DNA of 64,000 nt from Sebaldella sp. S0638 (lineage in GTDB: Bacteria > Fusobacteriota > Fusobacteriia > Fusobacteriales > Leptotrichiaceae): positions 1 through 64,000 of the forward strand of contig NZ_JAMZGM010000011.1 in the NCBI RefSeq assembly GCF_024158605.1. Reading direction: 5' to 3'. Positions within the stretch are counted from its first letter, which is position 1. Each line of letters starts with the position of its first letter. A program made the translations under genes and the position numbers. The notes below the pieces were generated by a model. It was not told the DNA's origin. It made no database searches and was given only the letters and a program-made list of their open reading frames with translations. This document shows positions 8,744 to 17,590 of the stretch, piece after piece.

Positions 8744-9661
8744 CTATTTCATATTTCCTGCTATTTCTGAAGCTAGTTTTGCGTTATTATATACAAGCTG
8801 GATATTTGCCTCAAGGCTTTTTCCTTTAGTAATTTCTTTTATTTTAGCAAGAAGGAACGGTGTACTTTCTTTTCCTTTTATTCCGTTTGCTTCTGCTTCT
8901 TTTACTGCTTCCTCTATTGACTTGCTTATTTCGTTATAGTCCATTGAGTATTCCACAGGAATCGGATTTGCTATTACTACTCCTCCGTTTAATCCCATTT
9001 CCCATTTTGCAGTTATTATATCTGCCAGTTCTTTTGGACTGTCTATTTTGTAATCAAGGTCAAATTCGCTCTCTCTTGTGAAGAATGCAGGAAGTTTTTT
9101 AGTTTGATATCCTAATACTGGTACTCCGTGAGTTTCAAGGTATTCCAGAGTTAATCCAAGGTCAAGGATAGATTTTGCACCGGCACATATTACTGCTACA
9201 TTTGTATTTGATAATTCCTCAAGGTCAGCTGAAATATCCATTGTTGTTTCTGCTCCTCTATGCACTCCTCCGATTCCTCCTGTAGCGAATACTTTTATTC
9301 CTGCCATTTCAGAGATTATCATTGTAGTTGCTACTGTTGTTGCTCCGTTTAATTTATTTGCCACGATGTAAGGAAGATCTCTTCTGCTTACTTTTATGAT
9401 TTTGCTTCCTTCTTTTCCTAAAAATTCTATTTCTTCAGGAGATAATCCCACTTTTAATTTCCCGTTTAATATTGCTATTGTTGCCGGTATTGCACCTGCT
9501 TCTCTTATTACTTTTTCTACTTTCAAAGCTGTTTCATAATTCTGTGGAAATGGCATTCCGTGCGATATAATTGTTGACTCCAGAGCTACCACAGGTTTGT
9601 TGTTTTCCAGTGCTTCTTTCACTTCTTTACTTACTTCAAGGTACTTCATAAAATTTTTCAT
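8744..9661 (-). CDS. psuG: Pseudouridine-5'-phosphate glycosidase
   Basis: The 305-residue protein matches the PsuG family along its whole length: ALESTIISHGMPFPQNYETA near the N-terminus, TVATTMIISEMAGIKVFATGGIGGVHRG in the middle, and GGVVIANPIP near the end. It splits pseudouridine 5'-phosphate into uracil and ribose 5-phosphate, after the upstream kinase phosphorylates pseudouridine. Its start overlaps the kinase stop by 4 bases (ATGA), so translation is coupled. The cytoplasmic pathway salvages modified nucleosides from RNA turnover. Confidence 0.95.
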   Translation of the reverse strand: MKNFMKYLEVSKEVKEALENNKPVVALESTIISHGMPFPQNYETALKVEKVIREAGAIPATIAILNGKLKVGLSPEEIEFLGKEGSKIIKVSRRDLPYIVANKLNGATTVATTMIISEMAGIKVFATGGIGGVHRGAETTMDISADLEELSNTNVAVICAGAKSILDLGLTLEYLETHGVPVLGYQTKKLPAFFTRESEFDLDYKIDSPKELADIITAKWEMGLNGGVVIANPIPVEYSMDYNEISKSIEEAVKEAEANGIKGKESTPFLLAKIKEITKGKSLEANIQLVYNNAKLASEIAGNMK

Positions 9662-10749
9662 AGTTTCATCTCCTTAATTTTATTCTCTATGTTTTCTACT
9701 GATATTTTATCACTTATTGTATTTTCATCAAGAATAGTGAGTATACTTGCTCCTATTCCGAATTTTGCCGCTTCATCTATGTCTTTCCCCATAAATTCCG
9801 CATGTGCTATTCCTGCTACGAAGGCATCTCCTCCGCCTGTTACATTTACAGGTGTTACTTTAGGATTTTTTATTATTCCTTTTTTCTTATCGTTTATATA
9901 GTATACTCCGTCACTTCCAAGAGTTATAAATATATTTTTTATGCCGGCTTCAAGGAAAAACTTTCCTGCTCTGTCAAGATCAGAATCAGAATTTATTTTT
10001 ATTCCTGAAAGCAGTTCTGCCTCTATTTTGTTCGGCTTTATTGTATGAAATCTTCCGATTATGTCTTTTACCTTCTCTGATTTCTTTGTAGATACTGTAT
10101 CAAGCATTATTTTTGTTTTTGCATTGTAGTTCGTAATGTAATTAATAGTTTCTGTTTCCAGATTCGTATCTACTATTATTATTTCCGCACCTTCTATCTT
10201 TTTGTTTCTTGCTTTCAGATATTCAGGCTTCAGCTTTTTGAATATCTCCATTGAAGATATGGCTACATTCATTTCACCGTTAGAATCCAGAATAGAAAGA
10301 TAAATAGAAGTCTCTTCATTTTCCAGAATCAGTGAATCACTTACGTCAATATCCAGTTTTGTCAGATGATCCTTTATCTTTTCACCATAAAGGTCGTTTC
10401 CGAATACTGTTATAAATTTAGTATTTATATCCAGTCTGGCTACATTTTCTGCTATATTTTTCCCGACTCCGCCGAATGAAACACCTACATATCCGGGATT
10501 AGAATCATGTGCTCTCAGTTCACTTCTGGAAAAACCCTGTATATCTACATTGGTTCCCCCGATTACCATAATATAAGGACTTTCATTAATTATATATCCT
10601 TTTCCGAGTATAATTCCTTTTTTCATTATATTACTTATATGTACAGCTACAGAAGTTCTCGTTATTCCTATTTTTTTTGCTATCTCTTCCTGAGATATCA
10701 TGGGATTTTCCCTTATGAGATGTAATATCTCCCTTTCTCTTTCTGTCAT
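9658..10749 (-). CDS. psuK: Pseudouridine kinase with N-terminal winged-helix domain
   Basis: Residues 1-55 form a winged-helix DNA-binding domain (EREILHLIRENPMISQEEIA, then RTSVAVHISNIMKKG). The rest is a PfkB/ribokinase sugar kinase with VIGGTNVDIQG and the catalytic signature TGGGDAFVAGIAH. It should phosphorylate pseudouridine for PsuG. HTH-PfkB fusions of this type are known in bacteria. Here the domain may let the enzyme control its own operon through the palindrome that overlaps the -10 box. The ATG at 10749 has AGGTG six bases upstream. The in-frame GTG three codons earlier overlaps that site and is less likely. Confidence 0.88.
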   Translation of the reverse strand: MTEREREILHLIRENPMISQEEIAKKIGITRTSVAVHISNIMKKGIILGKGYIINESPYIMVIGGTNVDIQGFSRSELRAHDSNPGYVGVSFGGVGKNIAENVARLDINTKFITVFGNDLYGEKIKDHLTKLDIDVSDSLILENEETSIYLSILDSNGEMNVAISSMEIFKKLKPEYLKARNKKIEGAEIIIVDTNLETETINYITNYNAKTKIMLDTVSTKKSEKVKDIIGRFHTIKPNKIEAELLSGIKINSDSDLDRAGKFFLEAGIKNIFITLGSDGVYYINDKKKGIIKNPKVTPVNVTGGGDAFVAGIAHAEFMGKDIDEAAKFGIGASILTILDENTISDKISVENIENKIKEMKL

Positions 10750-10757
10750 CTCTATCA

Positions 10758-10794
10758 CCTAAACATAAATTAGTTTTTTAAACTTATATTTAGG
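10758..10794. promoter_or_regulatory. Inverted repeat over the psuK leader, operator candidate
   Basis: An imperfect inverted repeat with outer arms CCTAAA/TTTAGG and inner AGTTT/AAACT runs from the ribosome site of psuK to the -10 box. A dimeric winged-helix protein bound here would block the promoter. The PsuK HTH domain is the obvious candidate. Confidence 0.45.
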
Positions 10795-10820
10795 ATATCA
10801 TTTTTTTATTTATATGTCAA
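10792..10820 (-). promoter_or_regulatory. Promoter of the psuK-psuG operon
   Basis: A consensus TTGACA, a 17-base spacer and TATCCT on the minus strand, about 45 bases before psuK. Confidence 0.7.
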
Positions 10821-10840
10821 GAATTTTTTTCAATAAAAAA

Positions 10841-10884
10841 ATCACTGCATTTCTGACAGAAAATTCATCAGATAATACAGTGAT
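10841..10884 (-). terminator. Terminator after the small secreted protein gene
   Basis: An ATCACTG/CAGTGAT outer stem with an inner CTGA/TCAG helix, followed by TTTTTTATTG in the minus RNA, just past the stop at 10894. Confidence 0.7.
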
Positions 10885-10893
10885 CATATTTAT

Positions 10894-11430
10894 TTATGGA
10901 AGCTGAAATGTGGAAATCAGCTCCAGCTTTTTATTTTCAAGCGTAAAGAGATAGTATGTCCCGCCCTCAAACATGTCGTCATATACACTTACCACTACTA
11001 CAAAATGCGGTTTATCAATTCCTTCGTAAATAGTGCCTTCTACATCATTGGTATCCAGAAATCTTCCGGTTACATCCAGATATTCATCCCCGAATTCCCC
11101 GTTTTTTTCCAATATACGTTCTTCTACATTAGTTATCTTATTTGTATTAGGATCTACTTTTAATTCACCTATGGAATAAAAAGTGTACGAATCCTTATTT
11201 TTCAGGTCTTTTGCCAGATCATTACTGTTTTTCCAGATTACTTCCTTTGTATTCCCGTCTGTTAACGGATAAGAAATATACTTTGATATTGCTGCTGCAT
11301 CCTTATTTTTTACTGCTTTCTGGAATTCCGCAAACTGTTTCAAAACTTCTTTTTTATCAGTTTCGCTGAAAGTTTCCGAATAAATTCCAATGCTAAAAAT
11401 TAAAAATAATAAAAATAAAACTTTTTTCAT
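10894..11430 (-). CDS. Secreted protein, tandem paralogue 2, unknown function
   Basis: The 178-residue product has a signal peptide (MKKVLFLLFLIFSIGIYS) and no cysteine lipobox, so it is likely periplasmic. The body (DKKEVLKQFAEFQKAVKNKD... ISYPLTDGN ... VSVYDDMFEGGTYYLFTLEN) could be an NTF2-like cone fold, a short helix pair followed by a curved sheet; this is a guess from pattern only. It is a clear duplicate of the gene directly upstream (11494-12045), sharing the signal peptide, the EVIWKNS/SVIWKNS motif and the VYDDM/LYDDM end. It is probably cotranscribed with it, since only 63 bases separate them and a terminator follows. Confidence 0.7.
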   Translation of the reverse strand: MKKVLFLLFLIFSIGIYSETFSETDKKEVLKQFAEFQKAVKNKDAAAISKYISYPLTDGNTKEVIWKNSNDLAKDLKNKDSYTFYSIGELKVDPNTNKITNVEERILEKNGEFGDEYLDVTGRFLDTNDVEGTIYEGIDKPHFVVVVSVYDDMFEGGTYYLFTLENKKLELISTFQLP

Positions 11431-11493
11431 AAAACACCGCTTTCTTTTGATTTTTTTTATTTATTGTTTTTACGATAATTTATAATTTGTTTA

Positions 11494-12045
11494 TTATGGA
11501 AGCTGAAGAAAAGATATTAATTTCAGCTTGTTATCTTTTAGTGTAAAAATATAATAACTCGATCCGTCTACCATATCATCATAAAGTGATACTGTAACCA
11601 CGAAAAGATCATCACTTTTTGAAGCTCCTGAAGTACCGTAATAAAATTCAGCTTCATCAGCAGCAGGAGTGAGAAATTGTCCCGTTACATCCAAGAATGT
11701 ATCTCCGCCTTCCGGACTCTTACTAATCAGTCTCTCTTCCACATTATCTATCTGTCCTGTTTCCGGATTCACTTTCAGTTCATCTATATGAAAAAACACA
11801 TAACTTTCCGGATCTTTAAATTCTTTTATAAACTCACTGCTGTTCTTCCAGATTACACTTTTAGTATTTCCGTCTTTCAGCGGATAAGCCACATATGCTG
11901 AAAGAGAATTTCCATTTTTCTTTTTAAATGCACTCTGAAGTTCCGAAAACTGTTTCAAAACCTCTTTTTTATCAGTTTCAGAAAAAGACTTTGAATATAT
12001 ACCCATGCTAAAAATCAATAGTAATAAAAATAATATTTTTTTCAT
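11494..12045 (-). CDS. Secreted protein, tandem paralogue 1, unknown function
   Basis: The 183-residue paralogue of the downstream gene has a signal peptide (MKKILFLLLLIFSMGIYS), the same SETDKKEVLKQF start, the YPLKDGNTKSVIWKNS block and the YDDMVDGSSYYIFTL end. The two copies differ mainly in the loop around residues 120-145. It has its own 17-bp-spaced promoter and leads a two-gene unit. The family was not recognised. Confidence 0.7.
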   Translation of the reverse strand: MKKILFLLLLIFSMGIYSKSFSETDKKEVLKQFSELQSAFKKKNGNSLSAYVAYPLKDGNTKSVIWKNSSEFIKEFKDPESYVFFHIDELKVNPETGQIDNVEERLISKSPEGGDTFLDVTGQFLTPAADEAEFYYGTSGASKSDDLFVVTVSLYDDMVDGSSYYIFTLKDNKLKLISFLQLP

Positions 12046-12087
12046 AAAACACCATCTTTCTTTATAATAGTTTTAAATTATTAATTC

Positions 12088-12116
12088 AGTCTAGCATTTT
12101 ATCAAACTAGTGTCAA
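12088..12116 (-). promoter_or_regulatory. Promoter of the secreted paralogue pair
   Basis: TTGACA, a 17-base spacer and TAGACT on the minus strand, about 43 bases before the start at 12045. Confidence 0.65.
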
Positions 12117-12202
12117 GCTTGAATTCAGCTGTAAGAATGTAGTTTTGAGCATTATTGTTTTTGAATTTCTATATCAAGCTATTCAATATGACAGAACAAA
12201 TT

Positions 12203-12991
12203 CTAATACATAATCACAGGCTCAGGAGGGGGAACAAAATCAGCGGGTTTTTCCCCGTCTAATATTTTTTTATAGTTATAGACATATCTTTTATCTTTGG
12301 CATATCCGTAATTTCCCAATACCTGAAATGTTTTTACATCAGCTTTTTCCAAAATTCCACCCGAAACATAAACATGGTTTTTATCCTTTGCAAAAATCCC
12401 GTTTAATATCTGAAATGTGGCAGATTCTGCTTTTTTAACCTCTCTTTTGTTATAATAAACCTTATTTTTATCACGTCCGTATTCATCATTCAGACATTCA
12501 AACGTAACAGCATCTGCACCTGACATTACTTCTCCCCAAAAATAAACACTGTTTTTATCTTTGGAATATTTGTTATTAAAAGCTGTAAAAGTCACCGGAT
12601 CTGCATTCTTCAGTATTTCAGCACCAAAAAACACATGATTCCTGTCTTTGCTGTAACTGTTGCCCAGCGTTACAAAACTGTGAACATCGGCATTATCTAT
12701 TATCCTGTTGCTTATGTACACCTTATCCTTACTTTTCCCAAAAAAATCTCCTATAACGATAAAATCGCCGGGATTAAGATTTTCTATGACTTTTCCTTCA
12801 AAGTAAACAGCATTCTTATCTTTGGCGTATCTTTCATTCAAAATTTCAAATGTTTCCATATCCATTCCGGCCAGTTCAATATAAGTATAAAACACTCTGT
12901 CACCGCTTATTCTATAGCCGGAAGGATATCTTAATTCCTGAAATGCACATAACATAACTCCTGTTATTAGAAAAATTATTATCTTTTTCAT
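12203..12991 (-). CDS. Secreted DKNYY-repeat protein
   Basis: The 262-residue protein has a signal peptide and seven copies of a roughly 30-residue DKNYY-type repeat (YAKDKNAVYFEG, FGKSKDKVYISN, YSKDRNHVFFGA, YSKDKNSVYFWG, YGRDKNKVYYNK, FAKDKNHVYVSG, YAKDKRYVYNYK), each followed by an 'ADxxTF' linker. The DKNYY family is found in secreted and surface proteins of fusobacteria and others; its biochemical role is unknown. The sequence around Cys 15 is not a convincing lipobox. It has its own probable extended -10 promoter at 13021-13029. Confidence 0.85.
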   Translation of the reverse strand: MKKIIIFLITGVMLCAFQELRYPSGYRISGDRVFYTYIELAGMDMETFEILNERYAKDKNAVYFEGKVIENLNPGDFIVIGDFFGKSKDKVYISNRIIDNADVHSFVTLGNSYSKDRNHVFFGAEILKNADPVTFTAFNNKYSKDKNSVYFWGEVMSGADAVTFECLNDEYGRDKNKVYYNKREVKKAESATFQILNGIFAKDKNHVYVSGGILEKADVKTFQVLGNYGYAKDKRYVYNYKKILDGEKPADFVPPPEPVIMY

Positions 12992-13020
12992 ATATCCGAC
13001 ACTCCTTTTTTATATTTTGT

Positions 13021-13029
13021 ATTATAACA
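13021..13029 (-). promoter_or_regulatory. Extended -10 box of the DKNYY gene
   Basis: TGTTATAAT on the minus strand, 30 bases before the DKNYY start. No good -35 is seen at 17 bases, as expected for an extended -10 promoter. Confidence 0.4.
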
Positions 13030-13088
13030 TTTATATGTGAACTTTCGGTGAATAATAAAAATTTTTTTATTTACTGCTTTAAATAAAA

Positions 13089-13114
13089 AGAAGCTACCAT
13101 TTCTGATAACTTCT
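13089..13114 (-). terminator. Terminator of the arginine operon
   Basis: An 8-bp stem (AGAAGTTA with TAGCTTCT, one G-U) with a 10-base loop and a U-rich tail in the minus RNA, 11 bases past the argF stop. Confidence 0.75.
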
Positions 13115-13124
13115 GTATAAAAAA

Positions 13125-14120
13125 TTAACTGCTTACTTCTCCAAGAGTAGCCACCATAACAGCTTTTATAGTATGCATTCTGTTTTCCGCCTCATCAAAA
13201 ACAACTGAATTCTCACTTACAAAAACTTCATCAGTAACTTCCATTTCAGTGATCCCGAATTTCTCATACATTTTTTCTCCTGTTTTTGTTTTTATATCAT
13301 GAAAAGCCGGAAGACAATGCATAAACAGATAGTCATCCTTGGCATTTTTCACAAGAGCGCTGTTTACCTGATATGGCTTTAGCTGTTCGATTCTGTCTTT
13401 CCATATGCTTTCATCTTCTCCCATTGACACCCATACATCTGTATATATTACATCACAGTCACTTACTCCCTCCTCTGGATTTTCAGTAAGCGTGATCATT
13501 CCTCCTGATTCTGCCGCCAGTTCTTTGGCCTTTTTCACCAGTTCCTCATTGGGGAAAAGCTCTTTCGGGGCAACAATTCTAAAGTCCATACCAAACTTAG
13601 CCGCGCCTATCATAAGAGAGTTTGCTACATTATTTCTTCCGTCACCCATAAATGCGAATTTTATTCCTGTAAGACTGCCTTTATGCTCAAGTATAGTCAT
13701 AAAGTCTGCCAGTACCTGAGTAGGATGTGATTCTGTGGTCAAACCGTTCCATACAGGCACACCTGCGTATTCAGCCAGCGTCTCCACTATTTCCTGTCCG
13801 TATCCTCTGTATTCCAGCCCGTCATAAAATCTGCCGAGTACCCTTGCAGTATCCTCAATAGATTCCTTATCCCCTATCTGTGAAGTGGAAGGTCCTATAT
13901 AAGTTACATTTGCTCCCTGGTCAAAAGCTGCTACCTCGAATGCACATCTTGTTCTTGTAGATGTTTTCTCAAATATCAGTGCTATATTTTTACCGCTTAA
14001 TTTTTTCATTTCAGCATTATTTTTCTTATCTTCCTTTAGTTTTTTTGATAAATTCAACAAATACTCAAGTTCCTCTTTTGTAAAATCCAGCAGTTTCAAA
14101 AATGACTTTTTTTTCAGCAT
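13125..14120 (-). CDS. argF: Ornithine carbamoyltransferase
   Basis: The 331-residue enzyme joins ornithine and carbamoyl phosphate to citrulline. It shows the carbamoyl-phosphate loop [11 protein letters not shown] near residue 55 and the ornithine-binding HCLPAFHD near residue 270, as expected for the anabolic/catabolic OTCase family. It is the last gene of argC-GNAT-argJ-argB-argD-argF, 27 bases after argD, and is followed by a terminator. No arcA/arcC genes are nearby, which argues for a biosynthetic role. Confidence 0.95.
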   Translation of the reverse strand: MLKKKSFLKLLDFTKEELEYLLNLSKKLKEDKKNNAEMKKLSGKNIALIFEKTSTRTRCAFEVAAFDQGANVTYIGPSTSQIGDKESIEDTARVLGRFYDGLEYRGYGQEIVETLAEYAGVPVWNGLTTESHPTQVLADFMTILEHKGSLTGIKFAFMGDGRNNVANSLMIGAAKFGMDFRIVAPKELFPNEELVKKAKELAAESGGMITLTENPEEGVSDCDVIYTDVWVSMGEDESIWKDRIEQLKPYQVNSALVKNAKDDYLFMHCLPAFHDIKTKTGEKMYEKFGITEMEVTDEVFVSENSVVFDEAENRMHTIKAVMVATLGEVSS

Positions 14121-14147
14121 AAGCTCACCTCTTCTTTTCTAAAAATT

Positions 14148-15311
14148 TTATTTTTCAAATATATTCAGTATTTCTTCCATTTTTTCAATTGACTTGTCTA
14201 TTTCTTCCAAAGTAACATTCAACGGCGGAAAATATCTCAAAACGTTATTTCCTGCGGGAATAAGAAGGAATTTATTCTCAAATGCCTTATTTGCAAAATC
14301 TCTCGCTGTTACGCTTTCATCCAGCTTTATCCCTATAAGAAGTCCTGTTCCTCTTATTTCTTCCACCAGTTTATATTTATCTTTTAATTTATTAAGTTTT
14401 TCTATAGCATATTCCCCTTTAGCCTTTACTCCTTCAATGACTTTATTATCCACAAGTTCCGTAAGAACATCATAGGCAACAGCACATACCAGCGGATTAC
14501 CGCCGTATGTAGAGCCGTGGTCTCCGGGTACCATTACATCATTGGCTTTTCCTTTAGTCAGGCATGCACCGATAGGTACTCCTCCTCCCAGTGCCTTTGC
14601 TATAGTAACAATATCAGGTACTACACCTAGCTGTTCATAAGCAAATAATGTTCCCATTCTTCCCATTCCGCACTGAATTTCGTCGAATATCAAAAGAGCA
14701 TTATTCTCATCACAAAGTTCTTTCAGAGCTTTCAGGAATTCAGGAGCTGCTGTTTGTATGCCGCTTTCCCCCTGAACAGGTTCCAGTATTACCGCACAAG
14801 TATTTTTATTTACCTTTGATTTCAAATCCTCTGTATCATTAAATAAACATTCTGTAACATTAGGCAAAAGCGGTTCGAAAGGTTCCTGATATTTTTTCTG
14901 TCCTGTAATTGCAAGAGAACCTGTACTTCTTCCATGAAATGAATCTTTCATGTAAATTATTTCTGTTTTATTTTTATCAATGCTGTTCCCGTATTTTCTT
15001 CCTATTTTTATAGCCAGTTCTATAGCCTCAGTTCCGCTGTTTGAAAAGAATACTCTTTCATGTTCGCTTAAGCCTGTAAGCTTTTCTACGAGCTTAGTCT
15101 GAGCATTACTGTGATATAAATTTGATATATGTATAAGAGTTTCCCCTTGTTTTTTCAAAGCATTTGCTATGACAGGATGAGCATGTCCGAGACAGTTTAC
15201 AGCTATTCCCGATACAAAATCAAGGTATTCGTTTCCCTGATCATCATAAAGATACACACCTTTTCCTTTTACAAAACTTACATTAAACCTGTTATATACA
15301 TTTAATAGCAT
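14148..15311 (-). CDS. argD: Acetylornithine aminotransferase
   Basis: The 387-residue class III PLP aminotransferase converts N-acetylglutamate semialdehyde to N-acetylornithine. It contains the FSNSGTEAIELAIK phosphate-binding loop, the LIFDEIQCGMGRMG segment with the PLP-ring Asp, and AKALGGGVPIGACL with the Schiff-base Lys. It sits between argB and argF in the arginine operon. The ribosome site is AGGAGG. Its place in this operon favours ArgD over a succinylornithine or GABA transaminase. Confidence 0.95.
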   Translation of the reverse strand: MLLNVYNRFNVSFVKGKGVYLYDDQGNEYLDFVSGIAVNCLGHAHPVIANALKKQGETLIHISNLYHSNAQTKLVEKLTGLSEHERVFFSNSGTEAIELAIKIGRKYGNSIDKNKTEIIYMKDSFHGRSTGSLAITGQKKYQEPFEPLLPNVTECLFNDTEDLKSKVNKNTCAVILEPVQGESGIQTAAPEFLKALKELCDENNALLIFDEIQCGMGRMGTLFAYEQLGVVPDIVTIAKALGGGVPIGACLTKGKANDVMVPGDHGSTYGGNPLVCAVAYDVLTELVDNKVIEGVKAKGEYAIEKLNKLKDKYKLVEEIRGTGLLIGIKLDESVTARDFANKAFENKFLLIPAGNNVLRYFPPLNVTLEEIDKSIEKMEEILNIFEK

Positions 15312-15394
15312 ATTTCCTCCTTAATTATCTAGTTCGTTATATTTTTTTACTGCTTCTCTGACATAAACATTCTGTACCTTAATTATCAGGAAGA

Positions 15395-16270
15395 TCAGTC
15401 ACTTTTTATCATAGTACCGAATCCTTCATATGTAAACAGTTCCAGAAGGATCGAATGTTTTACTTTTCCATTTAGTATTATAACATTTTTTACACCTTTA
15501 TTAACAGCATTTAGGCAGGTATTTACCTTAGGCAGCATCCCCCCTGTGACAATTCCTTCATCTATCAGTTTTTGCACCTCTGCTTTACTTATTTCAGGTA
15601 TCAAAGTTGATTTATCATTATGATCTTTTAATATACCGTCTACATCTGTAAGGAATAAAAGTCTGAATGCATTAAGAACTCCTGCTATTTCACCGGCTAC
15701 ATAATCTGCATTGATATTATAGGTATTTCCTTCGAGATCCTGACCTATTGATGATATCACCGGGATATAATCTTTTTCCGCAAGTATCTCTATTATTTCG
15801 GGATTTATCTTCACTACCTCGCCGACAAAACCTATATCCAGCTTCTGATCATCTTTTTCTATGTACTTTTTCTTGGCAAGAATAAGATTGCCGTCTTTTC
15901 CGCTCAATCCCACAGCTTTCCCGCCGTGCTTATTTATATCTGCCACGATTCCTTTATTCAGCTTGGCTGAAAGGATCATTTCCGCTACTTCCACTGTTTC
16001 AATATCACTTACTCTGTTTCCTTCCACAAACTCGGTTTCTTTCCCGAGTTTTTTCAGCATAAGATTTATTTCAGGCCCGCCTCCATGGATAATTACAGGG
16101 TTTATTCCTACATATTTCATAAGCACGACATCCTTTATGAATTCTTCCCTTATTTCCTCGTCTGCCATTGCACTTCCGCCGTATTTTATTACTACTGTCT
16201 TTCCGTAATATTTTCGTATAAACGGCAGGGCTTCTATTAGTATATCCGCTTTTTCATGATTGCTTATCAT
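15395..16270 (-). CDS. argB: Acetylglutamate kinase
   Basis: The 291-residue amino-acid kinase phosphorylates N-acetylglutamate. It has the VIKYGGSAMAD nucleotide loop, the VIIHGGGPEI substrate loop and the NINADYVAGEIA block. The length suits the longer, arginine-inhibited ArgB type: the N-terminal helix HEKADILIEALPFIRKYYGK is present and is used for hexamer formation and feedback inhibition in that class. It would thus be both a feedback point and part of the operon under the attenuator. Confidence 0.95.
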   Translation of the reverse strand: MISNHEKADILIEALPFIRKYYGKTVVIKYGGSAMADEEIREEFIKDVVLMKYVGINPVIIHGGGPEINLMLKKLGKETEFVEGNRVSDIETVEVAEMILSAKLNKGIVADINKHGGKAVGLSGKDGNLILAKKKYIEKDDQKLDIGFVGEVVKINPEIIEILAEKDYIPVISSIGQDLEGNTYNINADYVAGEIAGVLNAFRLLFLTDVDGILKDHNDKSTLIPEISKAEVQKLIDEGIVTGGMLPKVNTCLNAVNKGVKNVIILNGKVKHSILLELFTYEGFGTMIKSD

Positions 16271-16317
16271 TTTTTCTCCTTTTTTATTTATGTATTATTT
16301 ATGAAATTAATATTTTT

Positions 16318-17538
16318 TTATGTTCTGTAATCAGCATTTATTTTTACATAATCATAAGTGAGATCACAGCCCCATGCTGTAGCATCATGATTACCGTCGT
16401 TCAGATTAACTATAACTCCTACTTTTTCCTCTTTTAGTATTTTTTCCACTTCTTCCTCGCTGAATTCTATTCCCATGCCGTTTTTTGCCACCTGAATCAT
16501 CTGATTTTCCCCTTTTATAAATATCTCAATTTTATCCACAATCAGCTCTGCACCTGAATATCCCACTGCACATAATATTCTTCCCCAGTTTGCATCTGAA
16601 CCAAATACTGCTGCTTTAAAAAGGCTTGAAGTAACAACAGATTTTGATACTTTTTTGGCATCTTCCATTGTTCTTGCATTTTTTGCAGTTACTTCTATGA
16701 GCTTTGTTGCTCCTTCACCGTCTTTAGCTATAGATTTGGCAAGCTCTTTATTGACAAAATTGAGAGCTTCCTTAAAAGTCTTATATCCTTCACTGTTTTC
16801 ATCAGTTATTTTTGTATTTTCGGCCGCACCGTTGGCAAGGATACCTGCCATATCATTGGTACTTGTATCTCCGTCTACTGAAACCATATTGTAAGAATCA
16901 TCTGTACTTTCAGAAAATGCTTTTTGCAGCAGTTTTTTATCTATACTCACGTCTGTGACCAGAAATGCAAGCATTGTTGCCATATTAGGATGTATCATTC
17001 CGGATCCTTTGGCTATTCCGGCTATCGTCACTTCTTTTCCGTCAATATTCATTTTTACTGCTGTATTCTTAGGAAAAGTATCTGTAGTCATTATTGCTTC
17101 GCCGGCATTATGCCCTCCGTCTTCGCTAAGTTCGGCAACCACGCTTTCAAGCCCTTTCGTTACTTTCTCCATATCCATCTGCACGCCTATAATTCCAGTT
17201 GACTCTACCAAAACTTCTGCCGGCAGTAAATTCAGCTTTTCAGCAATTACTTCTGTCATTTTCTTTGCATTTATATAACCGCTTTCTCCTGTACACGCAT
17301 TGGCATTCCCGCTGTTTACCACAATTGCCTGTGTATTTTCCGATTTTATATTTTCCATGTCCACAAGTATCGGTGCAGCTTTTACCATATTTTTCGTAAA
17401 TACTGCGGCAGATACTGCTTTATATTCGCTATAGATCAATGCCAGATCTTTTTTCCCGCTTTTTTTCAGTCCCGCAGTAATTCCGGCGGCCTTAAATCCT
17501 TTTACATCTGTAATTGTTCCGTTCTTAATTACATCCAT
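16318..17538 (-). CDS. argJ: Bifunctional glutamate N-acetyltransferase / ornithine acetyltransferase
   Basis: The 406-residue protein belongs to the ArgJ family, which recycles the acetyl group from N-acetylornithine to glutamate and often also makes N-acetylglutamate from acetyl-CoA. The self-cleavage site lies in KGSGMIHPNMATML, where the Thr becomes the nucleophile of the beta chain. With ArgJ present, no ArgE deacetylase is needed, and none is seen. It lies in the operon between the GNAT gene and argB. Confidence 0.95.
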   Translation of the reverse strand: MDVIKNGTITDVKGFKAAGITAGLKKSGKKDLALIYSEYKAVSAAVFTKNMVKAAPILVDMENIKSENTQAIVVNSGNANACTGESGYINAKKMTEVIAEKLNLLPAEVLVESTGIIGVQMDMEKVTKGLESVVAELSEDGGHNAGEAIMTTDTFPKNTAVKMNIDGKEVTIAGIAKGSGMIHPNMATMLAFLVTDVSIDKKLLQKAFSESTDDSYNMVSVDGDTSTNDMAGILANGAAENTKITDENSEGYKTFKEALNFVNKELAKSIAKDGEGATKLIEVTAKNARTMEDAKKVSKSVVTSSLFKAAVFGSDANWGRILCAVGYSGAELIVDKIEIFIKGENQMIQVAKNGMGIEFSEEEVEKILKEEKVGVIVNLNDGNHDATAWGCDLTYDYVKINADYRT

Positions 17539-17590
17539 CCCTAATCCTCCTAAATTTATATATTATCCCAAAATTTACACTGTTAATTTA

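Noticed and set aside
13125-14120. Catabolic ornithine carbamoyltransferase of an arginine deiminase pathway
   Set aside because: No arginine deiminase or carbamate kinase gene is near; the gene is last in a biosynthetic operon.
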